This document shows, one piece after another, positions 52,557 to 62,526 of a DNA stretch of 64,000 nt. The notes beneath the pieces were generated by a model. That model did not search any database, was not told where the DNA came from, and saw only the letters and a list, made by a program, of their open reading frames with translations. Positions within the stretch are counted from its first letter, which is position 1. Every line of letters begins with the position of its first letter. A program made the translations under genes and the position numbers. The DNA comes from CAVWDU01 sp963753815 (GTDB taxonomy: Bacteria > Pseudomonadota > Gammaproteobacteria > Pseudomonadales > Halieaceae). The stretch spans positions 806,001 through 870,000 of the forward strand of contig CAVWDU010000003.1 of NCBI GenBank assembly GCA_963753815.1. Reading direction: 5' to 3'.

Positions 52557-53252
52557 TCAGGACGTGCTGCTGGCTGCCTTCTTTTTAGGCGCCGCCTTCT
52601 TTTTAGATGCTGCCTTCTTCCTGGGTGCTGCTTTTTTCTTTGCTGCCGCCTTTTTCTTTTTCACCGGGGTTTTCTTTTTCGCCGCTGACTTCCGCTTTAC
52701 CGAAGCCTTTTTCTTCTTTGCCGCAGCCTTTTTTCGCTTCGCAGGCGCTTTCCTGGCTGCCTTTTTTGCGTCGTCCAGCAACTTCTTCCAGGCCTTGATG
52801 TTGGCATCGGCCCGCCGCTTCACGATCTTCTGCGCCTGCTGGTTGGTCTGGGTCGCCATTTTCTGCAAACCGTTGAGGTCCTTGCGCGCGTGTTCTACGA
52901 CACGTTTGAGTTCCTTGACCACATCGGAGCGGTCGCCACTGACTTTTCGCAGCTCGTCGAGCAGGTCTTTGAGCATCTCGTACTGGCGTTTGGCGATATC
53001 CGTGTAGCCGTCGATGATGGCCCGGTTGGCATCCGCGATGGCTTCCATGTTTTTGTTCGCACCGGCCAGCATATCGTCCAGGGAAAAACCGCCTATCCGG
53101 ACTTCATCGAAGTACTTGCCCAGATCCAGCCCGGCGACAGCGGCCCCCGCCTGTTTACGGGCACCGCCTGCACGTTTGGCCGCCGCCGAGGTTTTCGCCT
53201 TCGACCTGGTTTTCGCCTTCGATACTTTTGTTTTCGTCTTGCTCGTCGCCAT
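52557..53252 (-). CDS. Phasin with histone-H1-like Lys/Ala-rich tail (PhaF-like)
   Basis: 231 residues. A basic N-terminal ~40 (KTKVSKAKTRSKAKTSAAAK) is followed by a phasin domain at about 42-160 (GGFSLDDMLAGANKNMEAIADANRAIIDGY split as GFSLDDMLAGANKNME and AIADANRAIIDGY, then RQYEMLKDLLDELRK) and a tail from about 170 of KKAA-type repeats. In Pseudomonas PhaF this layout coats polyhydroxyalkanoate granules and ties them to the nucleoid through the tail. Here both ends are basic. GGGAGG is 5 bp before the ATG. Confidence 0.88.
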   Translation of the reverse strand: MATSKTKTKVSKAKTRSKAKTSAAAKRAGGARKQAGAAVAGLDLGKYFDEVRIGGFSLDDMLAGANKNMEAIADANRAIIDGYTDIAKRQYEMLKDLLDELRKVSGDRSDVVKELKRVVEHARKDLNGLQKMATQTNQQAQKIVKRRADANIKAWKKLLDDAKKAARKAPAKRKKAAAKKKKASVKRKSAAKKKTPVKKKKAAAKKKAAPRKKAASKKKAAPKKKAASSTS

Positions 53253-53388
53253 CGGAGCCTCCCCCCGTCAATTGCATGATCCGCCCGTTAAACCGCCAGT
53301 GATGCACGGCCAGTGACGGCCCACTTAACATAGCCCAATTCTCGGCCACGCGCCCGCTACAGCCCAATATTACCACCGCGTCATCCAG

Positions 53389-53979
53389 CTACAGCTGATC
53401 GGCAAGTGCCACAAGATGCTTGCGAGCGATGGCGGAGAGCGCGGCCTGCCGCTCTTCCCGTGTGGCGCCTGGCAGATTGATCGCGTAACCAAGCTGCAAT
53501 TCCGCAGGCGGGGCATCTTCATTGAGGGCACCACCTATGCCGGTGAGGACCTGCAGTCGGGTGGCATTGGCCTGGTCGAACACAAAGGCAACATTGCCGA
53601 TATCATCGAGGATGGCGACGGGCTGGGCACCGCCCGCAAGGCGGCTGGCTTTCTCAACCAGCTCCTGCCTGGAATCGGTCGCGGAACTCATGGTCCCCGG
53701 CGCAAACAGCATCATGCTGAGAAACAGCATTTTGTCGCTATCCGCCTGCTTGTAGCTACACATACGGGAACGCGCACGCTCATTAACCAGGTTTTTGGTC
53801 TCCAGTTCACCCCCGCCCAATAATTCAACGGCAAGCGCCCCGGTCAGCAATGTACAGGGGTCTGGCAGGCTATCCAGGCTGATGACGCGCGTTGGTTCCG
53901 CTGTGTTTACCGCTTCCTGCTCGCCACAGGCACTGATGGCGAGCACGCAACAGATTGCCAGGTACTTTACAGTTCTCAT
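53389..53979 (-). CDS. Hypothetical lipoprotein
   Basis: 196 residues with lipobox ISAC (YLAICCVLAISACGEQ). The mature part begins with LPDPCTLLTGALAVELLGG, then RSRMCSYKQADSDKMLFLSMML and a C-terminal region with VAILDDIGNVAFVFD; this pattern recalls DUF3558-type lipoproteins, but the match is not certain. Two mature Cys may be paired. Confidence 0.7.
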   Translation of the reverse strand: MRTVKYLAICCVLAISACGEQEAVNTAEPTRVISLDSLPDPCTLLTGALAVELLGGGELETKNLVNERARSRMCSYKQADSDKMLFLSMMLFAPGTMSSATDSRQELVEKASRLAGGAQPVAILDDIGNVAFVFDQANATRLQVLTGIGGALNEDAPPAELQLGYAINLPGATREERQAALSAIARKHLVALADQL

Positions 53980-54254
53980 GTGGTCACACCCTGATCGATC
54001 GGACTACCCGTGACCGACAGCCATCGCCCGGTGGGGCGCTCACTGTCATCGCGGTGCCGGGGGCAAGTATTTCAGAAGTATACAGTGATAACGCTGCCCA
54101 CTCCCAGTTTCTGCACCTGCTGGGAGATACGCTTTGTGGCGTCAACGCAACTGGCTGCCATCTCTCACCGATTCGGCTGAACACACTTAGTCCTGGCGAT
54201 TGTGCAGTTCTCGTTTTTGCAGTAGCGTGTGTGCATTCCTCGCGGAGGGCCATG

Positions 54255-54806
54255 ATGCCAATCATCCTGAAACTGGATGTCGCCGGGCAGCCACGCGGCT
54301 GGATCAGTCTTCACGAAGCTGTGACGGCCTATGCCCGCGGCGACGTCGTATACGGTATCGGCGACACGCTTGCGCCGGTGTTTGGTGGAATCCAGCGTCT
54401 CACCGGACGCCGGTCAAGGATCGATTTGCAACCGATTATTGCGCTTCAGGGGCGAGTGGTCTCCGGTTTCACGCCGCCTTTATGCAACCGCACGCTATTT
54501 CGGCGGGATGAGTACCGGTGCCTGTACTGTGGTGGACAGTTCGCGCGTGCTGACCTCACCCGCGATCACGTCCTGCCGAAATCCCGCGGCGGCGGTGACC
54601 GCTGGGAGAATGTGGTCGCGGCCTGTCGGCGCTGTAACTGGCAGAAAGACAATCAAACGCCGGAAGAGGCCCACATGCCACTGCTGGCCATCCCCTTCAA
54701 ACCCAACCCGTGGGAATGGCACTTCCTCAGCAAAGACCGGATCCTCGCCGACCAGATGGACTATCTATCGCAGCAGTTTCGCGCGCCCCGAAGCTGGGCC
54801 GCCTGA
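54255..54806 (+). CDS. HNH endonuclease family protein
   Basis: 183 residues. The C-terminal half has a complete HNH fold: zinc Cys pair YRCLYCGGQF, DHVLPKSRGGGDRWENVVAAC with the catalytic His, and the second pair CRRCNWQKDNQTP. The N-terminal ~70 residues (ILKLDVAGQPRGWISLHEAV) are a family extension seen in McrA-like housekeeping HNH proteins. GGAGG lies 6 bp before this ATG; another ATG is 3 bp upstream. No partner genes suggest a phage or restriction role. Confidence 0.92.
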   Translation: MPIILKLDVAGQPRGWISLHEAVTAYARGDVVYGIGDTLAPVFGGIQRLTGRRSRIDLQPIIALQGRVVSGFTPPLCNRTLFRRDEYRCLYCGGQFARADLTRDHVLPKSRGGGDRWENVVAACRRCNWQKDNQTPEEAHMPLLAIPFKPNPWEWHFLSKDRILADQMDYLSQQFRAPRSWAA

Positions 54807-54816
54807 CACCACCCTG

Positions 54817-56280
54817 TCAATCGCGGTAACCCGGGGGCGGCATGAAGGCTCGGTGGTGCTGCTCGAGCAGCCTGGCGACCGCGAGCGCGGTATGGTCCCC
54901 GAGATAGCGGCTGACAACCTGGACGCCTATGGGCAGGCCGTTACCGGTCGTGCCGACCGGCACCGCCGTCGCCGGCAGGTAGGCATTCAGCGTGAGTCCC
55001 GCCCAGGCCATCAATTCTGTGTAAGGGCGCAGCGAGCCGTTAACATCAAGTTGCCGCTTGTGCATGTCGGGGAGGTGATCGTGGGGGAAAGCGACGACAT
55101 GCGTGCTCGGGCACAACAGCACGTCCCAGGATTCAAAGAAGGCCGCCCAGGCATGCCTGGCACGCAGCCGCTTCTCGTGCAGTTTCAGCCACTCGCGATG
55201 ACTGAGGGCAATACCGCGCAATTGCAGCAGGCGGTCGCTTGTATCATCGGGTTCTGCAGCGTCCACCGTTGCCAGCGCCTTCGCGTAAACGCCGTCCGGC
55301 ATGCCGCCGGATAGCGCGGCCATCAACAGTTGCATGTAAACCGAGTGGTTTTCACTGAAATCGATAGCCGGTCGCGCTCGAACATCAACCCGGGCACCCA
55401 GTCTCGCCAGCGATTCGCCCGCCGCGCGGACGTGTTCCGCGATCTCGGTATCGACCGGACAGAATTCATCGTCAGCCCATACCGCCACCCGCAATCTGTC
55501 TGGCCGGGTAAACGCGGGCGGCGGCAGCTGCAGACGCCAGGCGGGCGTGTCCTCGGGACCCGGGCCGGCGAGAATTTCAAGCGCGTGCACGAGGTCATCG
55601 ACGCAGGTGCCCATCGGGCCAATCACCGTCAGGTCGGTTTCGCTGAGCACGGCCTCTCCCGGCGGCAAGTGACCGCGCTGAGGTACCAGGCCGAAGCTGG
55701 GCTTGTGCCCGTAAACGCCGTTGAAGTGGCTGGGCGTGCGTATCGAACCGCCGATATCACTGCCCAGCTCCAGAGGGGTCAGCCCGGCCGCCAGGGCCGC
55801 CGCCGCCCCGCCCGAGGACCCGCCACAGGTGCGGGTGGTATCCCAGGGGTTATTGGTGGTGCCGTACACATCGTTGAAGCTCTGCAAATCTGAGCTCATA
55901 AACGGCACGTTGGTCTTGCCAAACACGACAGCGCCCGCATCCACGTAGCGCTGCACAGCAATGGCATTGGTCGCCGGCACCGCATCCCGTTGCCCGGGAA
56001 TACCACCGGTCGTCGTCAATCCGGCGGTCGACAAAGCGTCCTTGATGGTGAGCGGAACGCCGTGCAACGGCCCCCAGTCCTCGCCCCGGGCCGCGGCCTC
56101 GTCGGCCGCCACGGCCCGCGACCGGGCCCGCTCGGCATCAACCACCACGACCGCGTTGAGCTCGCCGTTAAAGCGCTCTATACGGTCGAGAAAATAGTCC
56201 AGCAGTGCCACCGCGGACGCCCTGCCGTTGCGCACGTCATCGGCCATGGCGAAGGCGCTTCGATAAAGTGGATTGTTCAT
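54817..56280 (-). CDS. Amidase-signature family hydrolase
   Basis: 487 residues. The amidase-signature triad is visible: Lys in PLTIKDALSTAG, Ser in GGSSGGAAAALAAG and the nucleophile region LGSDIGGSIRTPSHFNGVYG. It hydrolyses an amide of unknown identity; members are cytoplasmic. ATG at 56280 has AGAGG 5 bp upstream. An earlier in-frame ATG at 56304 adds eight residues without a good site. Confidence 0.93.
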   Translation of the reverse strand: MNNPLYRSAFAMADDVRNGRASAVALLDYFLDRIERFNGELNAVVVVDAERARSRAVAADEAAARGEDWGPLHGVPLTIKDALSTAGLTTTGGIPGQRDAVPATNAIAVQRYVDAGAVVFGKTNVPFMSSDLQSFNDVYGTTNNPWDTTRTCGGSSGGAAAALAAGLTPLELGSDIGGSIRTPSHFNGVYGHKPSFGLVPQRGHLPPGEAVLSETDLTVIGPMGTCVDDLVHALEILAGPGPEDTPAWRLQLPPPAFTRPDRLRVAVWADDEFCPVDTEIAEHVRAAGESLARLGARVDVRARPAIDFSENHSVYMQLLMAALSGGMPDGVYAKALATVDAAEPDDTSDRLLQLRGIALSHREWLKLHEKRLRARHAWAAFFESWDVLLCPSTHVVAFPHDHLPDMHKRQLDVNGSLRPYTELMAWAGLTLNAYLPATAVPVGTTGNGLPIGVQVVSRYLGDHTALAVARLLEQHHRAFMPPPGYRD

Positions 56281-56395
56281 GGCTACCTCTTCCTCATTGG
56301 TCACGGCGCCGGACGGCCGCTACAGTGTAATCGACCCGGGAGCCTGCGCATGCGGCACTGGTCAAAACTGGCCTGCCCTCACGCCTGCGAGCGCC

Positions 56396-56401
56396 TATAA
56401 T
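56396..56401 (+). promoter_or_regulatory. Possible -10 element of the moxR operon
   Basis: TATAAT, a perfect sigma-70 -10 hexamer, about 38 bp before the GTG start of moxR. The -35 region is weak. If used, transcription would start near 56408, after the alternative ATG. Confidence 0.4.
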
Positions 56402-56438
56402 GACCCCTCATCCCACGGCCCAGCAAGCGGAGATCGGC

Positions 56439-57407
56439 GTGAGTAAAGACAACCACACGGCCATTCACACCATGATGGAACAGATGGCAAAGTCCGTCAT
56501 CGGCCAGGAAGAGGTGGTAAGAACGCTGACACTCGCCCTGCTCTGCAACGGCAACGTACTGCTGGAGGGCCTGCCCGGCACCGCGAAGACGCGATCGATC
56601 AAGACCCTCTCCAAGGTGTTAAAGGCGGACCTTGGCCGCATCCAGTTCACCCCCGACCTGCTGCCCTCGGACGTGACCGGAAACGAAATCTACCAGGAAT
56701 CACAGGGCAGGTCGGAACTGCAATTCCAGCCCGGCCCCATCTTCAACGAGCTGGTGCTGGCAGACGAGATCAACCGGGCGCCGGCAAAGGTCCAGTCGGC
56801 GCTGCTGGAGGCCATGGAGGAGCGGCAGGTCACGGTAGCCGGGAAATCCTACCCACTGCCACCCCTGTTCATGGTGCTGGCAACCCAGAATCCGATCGAA
56901 CAGGAAGGCACGTATCCGCTGCCAGAAGCACAGATGGATCGCTTCCTGATGAAGATCTCTGTGGACTATCCGGACCGGGAAGCCGAGCTGGGCATCGTGC
57001 GCCTGCTGCAGGAAGAAGAGGGAAACAAGGCGCTCCAGCTCGACATGATATCCCAGTCGCATATATTTGCCGCCCGCGAGGCGATCCAGCAGATGCAGCT
57101 GTCACCACCCATAGAGCAGTACATCGTCGACCTCGTGGTCGCCACCCGCGACCCCGGGGCATTCAACGAGTCACTGAAGCGATGGATAGACACCGGATCG
57201 AGTCCGCGGGCCAGCATCGCGCTGCATCGCGCCAGTCGAGCCAGTGCCTGGCTGGACGGACGCGACCAGGTGCTGCCCGATGACGTCCGCAGCGTACTGC
57301 ATGCCATCATGCGCCACCGCCTGATCCTCAGCTACGACGCGCTGGCCGACAAGATCACACCGGATCGAGTAATCGACGAGATCATCGATCAGGTCGCTGT
57401 GGGCTGA
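56439..57407 (+). CDS. MoxR-family AAA+ ATPase
   Basis: 322-residue chaperone-like AAA+ ATPase. It has Walker A EGLPGTAKTRS, Walker B LVLADEINRAPAKVQ, sensor region LATQNPIEQEGTYPLPEAQMDRF and a C-terminal lid. MoxR proteins act with VWA partners encoded downstream, as here. GTG at 56439 is preferred: GGAG lies about 6 bp upstream, whereas the in-frame ATG at 56400 lies inside a TATAAT (56396-56401) that is likely the promoter -10 box. It is the first gene of the moxR-batD operon. Confidence 0.94.
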   Translation: MSKDNHTAIHTMMEQMAKSVIGQEEVVRTLTLALLCNGNVLLEGLPGTAKTRSIKTLSKVLKADLGRIQFTPDLLPSDVTGNEIYQESQGRSELQFQPGPIFNELVLADEINRAPAKVQSALLEAMEERQVTVAGKSYPLPPLFMVLATQNPIEQEGTYPLPEAQMDRFLMKISVDYPDREAELGIVRLLQEEEGNKALQLDMISQSHIFAAREAIQQMQLSPPIEQYIVDLVVATRDPGAFNESLKRWIDTGSSPRASIALHRASRASAWLDGRDQVLPDDVRSVLHAIMRHRLILSYDALADKITPDRVIDEIIDQVAVG

Positions 57408-57414
57408 ACCGGTC

Positions 57415-58341
57415 ATGACCGAGGGCGTCTACACCGACCTGCATACACTGGTTCGACTCCGTTACGGCGCCAGCGGCTTCAGCTACCTGCCGCGCCAGTC
57501 GGTGCGGTCACTGCTCAGCGGCCGCAAGCGGTCGCGACTGCGCGGCCGCGGACTGGACTTCGACGAACTGCGCCATTATCGCCCGGGCGACGATATCCGC
57601 ACCATGGATTGGCGGGTAACCAACCGGACGGGTAAACCTCATGTGCGGGTCTACACCGAGGAGCGTGACCGGCCGGTTATCACCGTGGTGGACCAGCGCC
57701 TGCCCATGTTTTTCGGCAGCGAGCAGAAAATGAAGTCGGTTGTCGCGGCCGAAGTCGCGGCCATTACCGCCTGGCGGGTTCTGGCCGTAGGGGATCGTAT
57801 CGGTGCCATTCTGTTCAATGACCAGCGGACCCTGGAGGCGCGGCCTACACGCAATGAACGCAAGGTGATGGGTTGGCTGGGCGACCTGGCGGCCATGAAT
57901 AACGCCCTTTCGGTCACACCGGACCACGACAGCGACCCGCAGGCTCTCGCCCGCGCGCTCAGCCTGGCCGAGCGCAGTGTCGGTCACGACTACCTGGTGG
58001 TGCTGGTGTCGGATTTTTTCGGCTGGAGTGAAGCCGCGCTCGATACCATCCGGCGGATCAACCAGCACAACGACATCGTCTGCGCCCTGGTGTTCGACCC
58101 CCTGGAGCGGGATATCTCGAGTGCGGACCGCCTGGTGGTGAGTGACGGGCGCTATCAACTGGAAATCGACCCCCATCGCCACGACCTCGGCAGGAAATTC
58201 GAAGCCAGCTTCAGCAACACGGTCGCCGATGTGCAGCGCGAGTTGCAACGCCACGACATCCCGGTGCTGACGGTCGAGACCGCCACACCGGTTACGGACC
58301 AGTTGCGGGAACAGCTGGGGGGGACCCGGGCCAGACCATGA
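57415..58341 (+). CDS. DUF58-domain protein
   Basis: 308 residues with the DUF58 signature GRGLDFDELRHYRPGDDIRTMDWRVTNRTG (seen as LDFDELRHYRPGDDIR then MDWRVTNRTGKP) and a VWA-like fold after it (VITVVDQRLPMFFGS; DYLVVLVSDFFGW). DUF58 proteins are regular partners of MoxR ATPases. It starts 7 bp after moxR and overlaps the next gene by 4 bp. Confidence 0.92.
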   Translation: MTEGVYTDLHTLVRLRYGASGFSYLPRQSVRSLLSGRKRSRLRGRGLDFDELRHYRPGDDIRTMDWRVTNRTGKPHVRVYTEERDRPVITVVDQRLPMFFGSEQKMKSVVAAEVAAITAWRVLAVGDRIGAILFNDQRTLEARPTRNERKVMGWLGDLAAMNNALSVTPDHDSDPQALARALSLAERSVGHDYLVVLVSDFFGWSEAALDTIRRINQHNDIVCALVFDPLERDISSADRLVVSDGRYQLEIDPHRHDLGRKFEASFSNTVADVQRELQRHDIPVLTVETATPVTDQLREQLGGTRARP

Positions 58342-58844
58342 GCGCACCTCCGCTACCGGATATCTTTGGCAATTACGCCCTCGGAGACTTCGTCGAGGTC
58401 ACGTCACCGGCGGCGATCGACTGGTGGCCGCAGACCGCCGGCTGGGCACTGGTTGGCGGCGTGCTGGCAATACTGCTGCTCCGCCGCCTCTGGCAGTCGG
58501 CACGGCGCTGGCACCGGGACCGCTACCGCCGCGAAGCGCTGGCCAGGCTCGACGCCCTGGGCCCGGCGGCAACCGGGACGCCGACTCCGCGCGAGATCAA
58601 TCAACTGCTCAAACTGACGGCGCTTGCCGCCTGGTCGAGGGAGCGCGTCGCGCGCCTCAGCGGAACCGAGTGGGCGGAATTCCTGAATCGCAGCTGCGAG
58701 TCCCCGCCGTTCGATCCGCCGCTGGCGGCGCTGTTGGCAACGGGGCCCTATACCGCCCCGTCGATTGACCCCGAGACCGGCGAGCGGCTGCTGCAGGCCA
58801 GCCGGCGATGGATCACCGAGCATCGGAGACCCCCCGATGTTTGA
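58338..58844 (+). CDS. DUF4381-family membrane protein
   Basis: 168 residues: one membrane segment (WALVGGVLAILLLRRLWQ) after an N-terminal LPDIFGNYALGDFVEVTSP, then a cytoplasmic helical domain (TPREINQLLKLTALAAWSRERV, split: REINQLLKLTALAAWS). It matches DUF4381, a standard member of MoxR/Bat operons. ATG overlaps the DUF58 stop. Confidence 0.88.
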   Translation: MSAPPLPDIFGNYALGDFVEVTSPAAIDWWPQTAGWALVGGVLAILLLRRLWQSARRWHRDRYRREALARLDALGPAATGTPTPREINQLLKLTALAAWSRERVARLSGTEWAEFLNRSCESPPFDPPLAALLATGPYTAPSIDPETGERLLQASRRWITEHRRPPDV

Positions 58845-59829
58845 GCTGACCTACCCCTGGGCGCTGCTGCTGATCCTCCTGCCGCTGCCGATGTGGTTGC
58901 TGCCGGCCTACAAGGAAAGCCGCGACTCGGTCAAGGTGCCGTTTTTCAACAAGCTGGTGGAACTCAGCCGTGAACGTCCTGAAACCGGCGCCATGATCCT
59001 GCAACGGGACCGGGTGCAGCGATTCCTGGTCGCCTTCATGTGGCTGTGTCTGGTGATCTCCGCCGCCCGTCCCGAGTGGGTGGGCGCGCCGGTAGAACAG
59101 CAAAAATCCGGCCGCGACCTGATGGTTGCCGTGGACCTGTCCGGGTCGATGGAGGCGCGCGACTTCACCCTGCCCGATGGTACCGAGGTCGACCGGCTGG
59201 AGGCCGTCAAGTTCGTGCTTGCCGAGCTGGCGGATCAACGGCCGTCGGACCGGCTGGGTCTGATCGTGTTCGGCAGCGCCGCCTACCTGCAGACGCCGTT
59301 TACCGACGACCACCGGGTATGGGAGCAATTACTGGCCGAGACGCAAATAGGGATGGCGGGACAGAGCACCGTGTTTGGCGATGCCATCGGCCTCGCCATC
59401 AAACTGTTCCTGGAGAGCGATTCCGACAATCGCGTACTGATCATACTGACAGATGGCAATGACACGGGCAGCACCGTGCCGCCCATCGATGCGGCCAAGG
59501 TGGCGGCTCACTACGGTATCCGCATCTATACCATAGCGATCGGCGACCCGGCCTCCGTGGGCGACGAGGCGCTGGACATCGAGACCATTGCCCGGGTCTC
59601 TGAAGTCGCAGACGGGCAGTACTTCCAGGCGCTGGACCGGGAAGAGCTGCAACAGGCCTACAGCACCATCGACGCACTGGAAGCGGAGCTTTACGAAACG
59701 GTCAGCTTCCGGCCCCGCCAGAGCCTGCACTGGGTCCCCGTTGCGATCGCGCTGGTACTGTACTGGATCTACCACAGCTGGGGTGCGTGGCGCGCCTGGC
59801 GACGGACGAGGGCCCGACATGCTGTTTGA
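58837..59829 (+). CDS. BatA-type von Willebrand A membrane protein
   Basis: 330 residues: N-terminal (YPWALLLILLPLPMWLLPAY) and central (FLVAFMWLCLVISAA) membrane segments, and a VWA domain with the MIDAS motif DLSGSM and the late IILTDGNDTG. A final segment (WVPVAIALVLYWIYHSW) anchors it. BatA-type proteins work with MoxR in the aerotolerance/envelope-stress (Bat) system. ATG at 58837 with CGGAGA upstream overlaps the previous gene by 8 bp; it overlaps the next by 11 bp. Confidence 0.92.
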   Translation: MFELTYPWALLLILLPLPMWLLPAYKESRDSVKVPFFNKLVELSRERPETGAMILQRDRVQRFLVAFMWLCLVISAARPEWVGAPVEQQKSGRDLMVAVDLSGSMEARDFTLPDGTEVDRLEAVKFVLAELADQRPSDRLGLIVFGSAAYLQTPFTDDHRVWEQLLAETQIGMAGQSTVFGDAIGLAIKLFLESDSDNRVLIILTDGNDTGSTVPPIDAAKVAAHYGIRIYTIAIGDPASVGDEALDIETIARVSEVADGQYFQALDREELQQAYSTIDALEAELYETVSFRPRQSLHWVPVAIALVLYWIYHSWGAWRAWRRTRARHAV

Positions 59830-61454
59830 CGGACCCGTCATCGAACACTTCCACTTCCTGCGGCCCTACTGGGCCGTGCTGCTGGTCCCCTGGGTGATCC
59901 TGTTCATCCTTCGCAACAGGCGCGAAAACCGGCCCGACATGTTCGGCGGCATCATCGCGCCACACCTGCTCGAACACCTGCGGGTAGCGCGGTTCCGCTC
60001 CCGCTGGTTCAATCCGCGCAGCCTGACCGCGGTGCTGCTGACACTGCTGATGATCCTGTTGATGGGTCCGAGCTGGCGCCAGCAACCCTCCCCGCTGAGC
60101 CAGGACGATGCGGCCCTGGTGGTCGTGCTGGATGTGTCGAACACCATGCGCCAGCGCGATGTGCAGCCCAGCCGTCTGCGGCGCGCCAAGCAGAAAATCA
60201 GCGATCTGCTGGCCCTGCGGCCGGACAAGAAATCTGCGCTGATCGTCTATTCCGGCAGCGCTCACACCGTGCTCTCGCTGACTGCCGACCAGGAAATCAT
60301 CGGCCAGTACCTGGCGGCAATCGAGCCCGGTATCATGCCCCGGGCGGGCAAGTTCCCCGAATACGCCCTGCCACTGGTCGACGAGGTCCTGCGCGACAGC
60401 ACCGCACCCGCCACCGTGCTGCTGCTGACCGATGCCCCGGGCGCCGACAGTCGCAATGCGTTCGCTGACTACTTCGACAGCCGTCCGCACCAGTTGCTGA
60501 TCCTCGGTATCGGCACGGAATCCGGTGCCGAAGGGGTTGCGCCACTGGAGCGCAACGCGCTGCAACAACTCGCCGCGGACAGCGGCGGGCGCTATTTCGA
60601 TCTCACGGTGGACGACAAGGACGTGCGCGCGGTGAGCCGGCGCGTCGACAGCTACTACGTGGTCATCGACGACAGCGCCCTGCCCTGGCTGGACAGCGGC
60701 TACTGGCTGGTGTTTCCCGCCATGTTGATTTTCCTTATGTGGTTCCGCAAGGGGTGGACCCTGACCTGGGCACTGCTCCTCGCGCCGCTGCTGCTGGGCG
60801 GCCTGCCCGGTTCGGCGCTGGCCCAGAGAGACGGAACCGGTCGATTCTCACTGGTTTGCCGACCTCTGGCTCACCGGTGACCAGCAGGGGCGGCTGCTGA
60901 TGCAGTTCGGTCGCTACAGCGAGGCCGCCCGGCGCTTCGACGACCCGATGTGGAAGGGATTGGCGTACTACTACGACGAGCAGTTCATGCTCGCCGCCGA
61001 CTATTTCGCGCGCAGTGACAGTGACGACGCCCTGTTCAACGAGGCCAATGCCCGGGCGCATGCACGGGATTTCGTACGCGCCGTCAAACGCTATGACCGC
61101 CTGCTGGATCGCAACCCGGATTACCCGGGTGCCGTCGACAACCGGGCTGCGGTGCAGGCCCTGATCGACGAGATCAACCGGCTGAGCGAGAGCCAGCAGG
61201 AGGAGGCCGGCGTGGGCAGCGAGGAAAAAGAACTGGACTCCGATGACGCGATCCCGGCGGACGGCGCGGAATACATGGACTGGCAGCAGGCCGAGGTCCT
61301 GCAGTTGAGCGCCGAGGACATCCTGCAGGATCCCGCGACCAGCGAGATGTGGCTGAGGGGCGTACAGCAGGATCCGACGGATTTCCTGACCATCAAGTTC
61401 AACATGCAGCTACTGACCCGCGAGCAGGGAGCGCCGGACCCCGATGCTGATTAG
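59819..61454 (+). pseudogene. BatB-type VWA protein fused to TPR region, frameshifted
   Basis: About 545 residues. The first part (59819 to about 60825) has membrane segments, a VWA domain (VVLDVSNTMRQRD, where the MIDAS Ser-x-Ser is replaced by S-N-T) and LLLTDAPGADS. The second part (about 60831-61454) has a TPR-like region (RYSEAARRFDDPMWKGLAYY; FNEANARAHARDF) and an acidic tail. An extra base in CAGAGAGACGG (60825-60831) joins them wrongly; removing it gives a continuous AQETEPVDSHWFADLW. The fusion corresponds to BatB plus BatC. It overlaps batD by 11 bp. Confidence 0.85.
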
Positions 61455-62526
61455 CAGCCTGCGCTCACCTGCGTTCATCCTGTTGCTGACACTGACACCG
61501 GGCGTCGCGGGGGCCTTGACCGTCGACGAAATGCAGGCGGCCGGGCGCCTGGACATCAAGGCCTGGATAGACCCGCAGACCGGCGTGGTGCCCGGCCAGA
61601 AAGTCTCCCTGCTCGTCGAAGTGGCGACCGATCGCTGGTTTTCCGGCGGCACCAGGGTCGCGGTGCCGGAAGTGCGCGGGCTGGTGATTCTGCAGACAGA
61701 AAATTTTGCCAGCAATGCAAGCGAACTCCGCGGCGGTCAGAACTGGGTCGTGCAGCGCTGGACCCTGGATGTTTACCCGCAGCGGGCGGGCACCTTCGGC
61801 ATCCCCCCATTCGCGGTCACCGTCAGCGTGAGCCACGAAGATGCCGGCGTGGTCCAGGGCGACCTGATGACGCCGTCGGTCCGGTTGACGGCCTCCCTGC
61901 CTGAGGCGCTCGCCGATGCAGAACGCTGGGTGGCCGCACCAGATTACCGCATCACCCAGTCCTTCGACCGATCACCGGTCGGCCTCGAGGTCGGTGATGC
62001 CATAGAGCGCGAGATTCTATTCGAGGCCACCGACACCATGGCCATGATGCTGCCTGCGTTCGAGCCGGAGCGCCTCGAGGGCCTGGCCGCCTACTCCTCG
62101 CCGCCGGCACTGGAGAACCAAAGCAACCGCGGCATTGTCTCGGCCCGGCGCGTCGAGCGGGTCACCTACGTCGTCGAAGCCCCCGGCACTTATCGCCTGC
62201 CGGGCAGGGAGTATTTCTGGTGGAATACGGATGCGCGCCGCCTGGAGCTGATCGACGTGCCGGCGACAGAGATCGAGGTGGCTGGTGACCCGGGCGCATT
62301 CCAGGCCGAGAGCACAAGACCCGTGGCCAGGCAGTGGTGGACTTTCGCGACCCTGCTGGGCGCCGCACTACTGCTACTGCTGCTGTTGAAACTGCTTAAT
62401 ACGCGGCGGCTGCCGCCGCTGGCATTCTGGCTGGCACCCTGGTATCGCCTGCGGGGCTGGTGGCGGGAACTGCGCCGGCCGGCATTGCCCGCCCGGCTCA
62501 ACCCCGATAGTAGCGCTGCGGACTGA
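61444..62526 (+). CDS. BatD-like periplasmic/membrane protein
   Basis: 360 residues: signal peptide (PAFILLLTLTPGVAGA), a BatD-type region with VVPGQKVSLLVEVATDRWF, RWTLDVYPQRAGTFGIPPF and TYVVEAPGTYRLPGREYFWW, one membrane segment (ATLLGAALLLLLLLKLL) and a basic tail. It is the last gene of the moxR-DUF58-DUF4381-batA-batB-batD operon. At its 3' end it overlaps the convergent gcvT by 29 bp. Confidence 0.9.
   Translation: MLISSLRSPAFILLLTLTPGVAGALTVDEMQAAGRLDIKAWIDPQTGVVPGQKVSLLVEVATDRWFSGGTRVAVPEVRGLVILQTENFASNASELRGGQNWVVQRWTLDVYPQRAGTFGIPPFAVTVSVSHEDAGVVQGDLMTPSVRLTASLPEALADAERWVAAPDYRITQSFDRSPVGLEVGDAIEREILFEATDTMAMMLPAFEPERLEGLAAYSSPPALENQSNRGIVSARRVERVTYVVEAPGTYRLPGREYFWWNTDARRLELIDVPATEIEVAGDPGAFQAESTRPVARQWWTFATLLGAALLLLLLLKLLNTRRLPPLAFWLAPWYRLRGWWRELRRPALPARLNPDSSAAD

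Noticed and set aside
54255..54806. HNH nuclease as part of a defence or mobile element
   Set aside because: No methylase, toxin, integrase or phage genes adjoin it; the family is a common housekeeping-like HNH protein.
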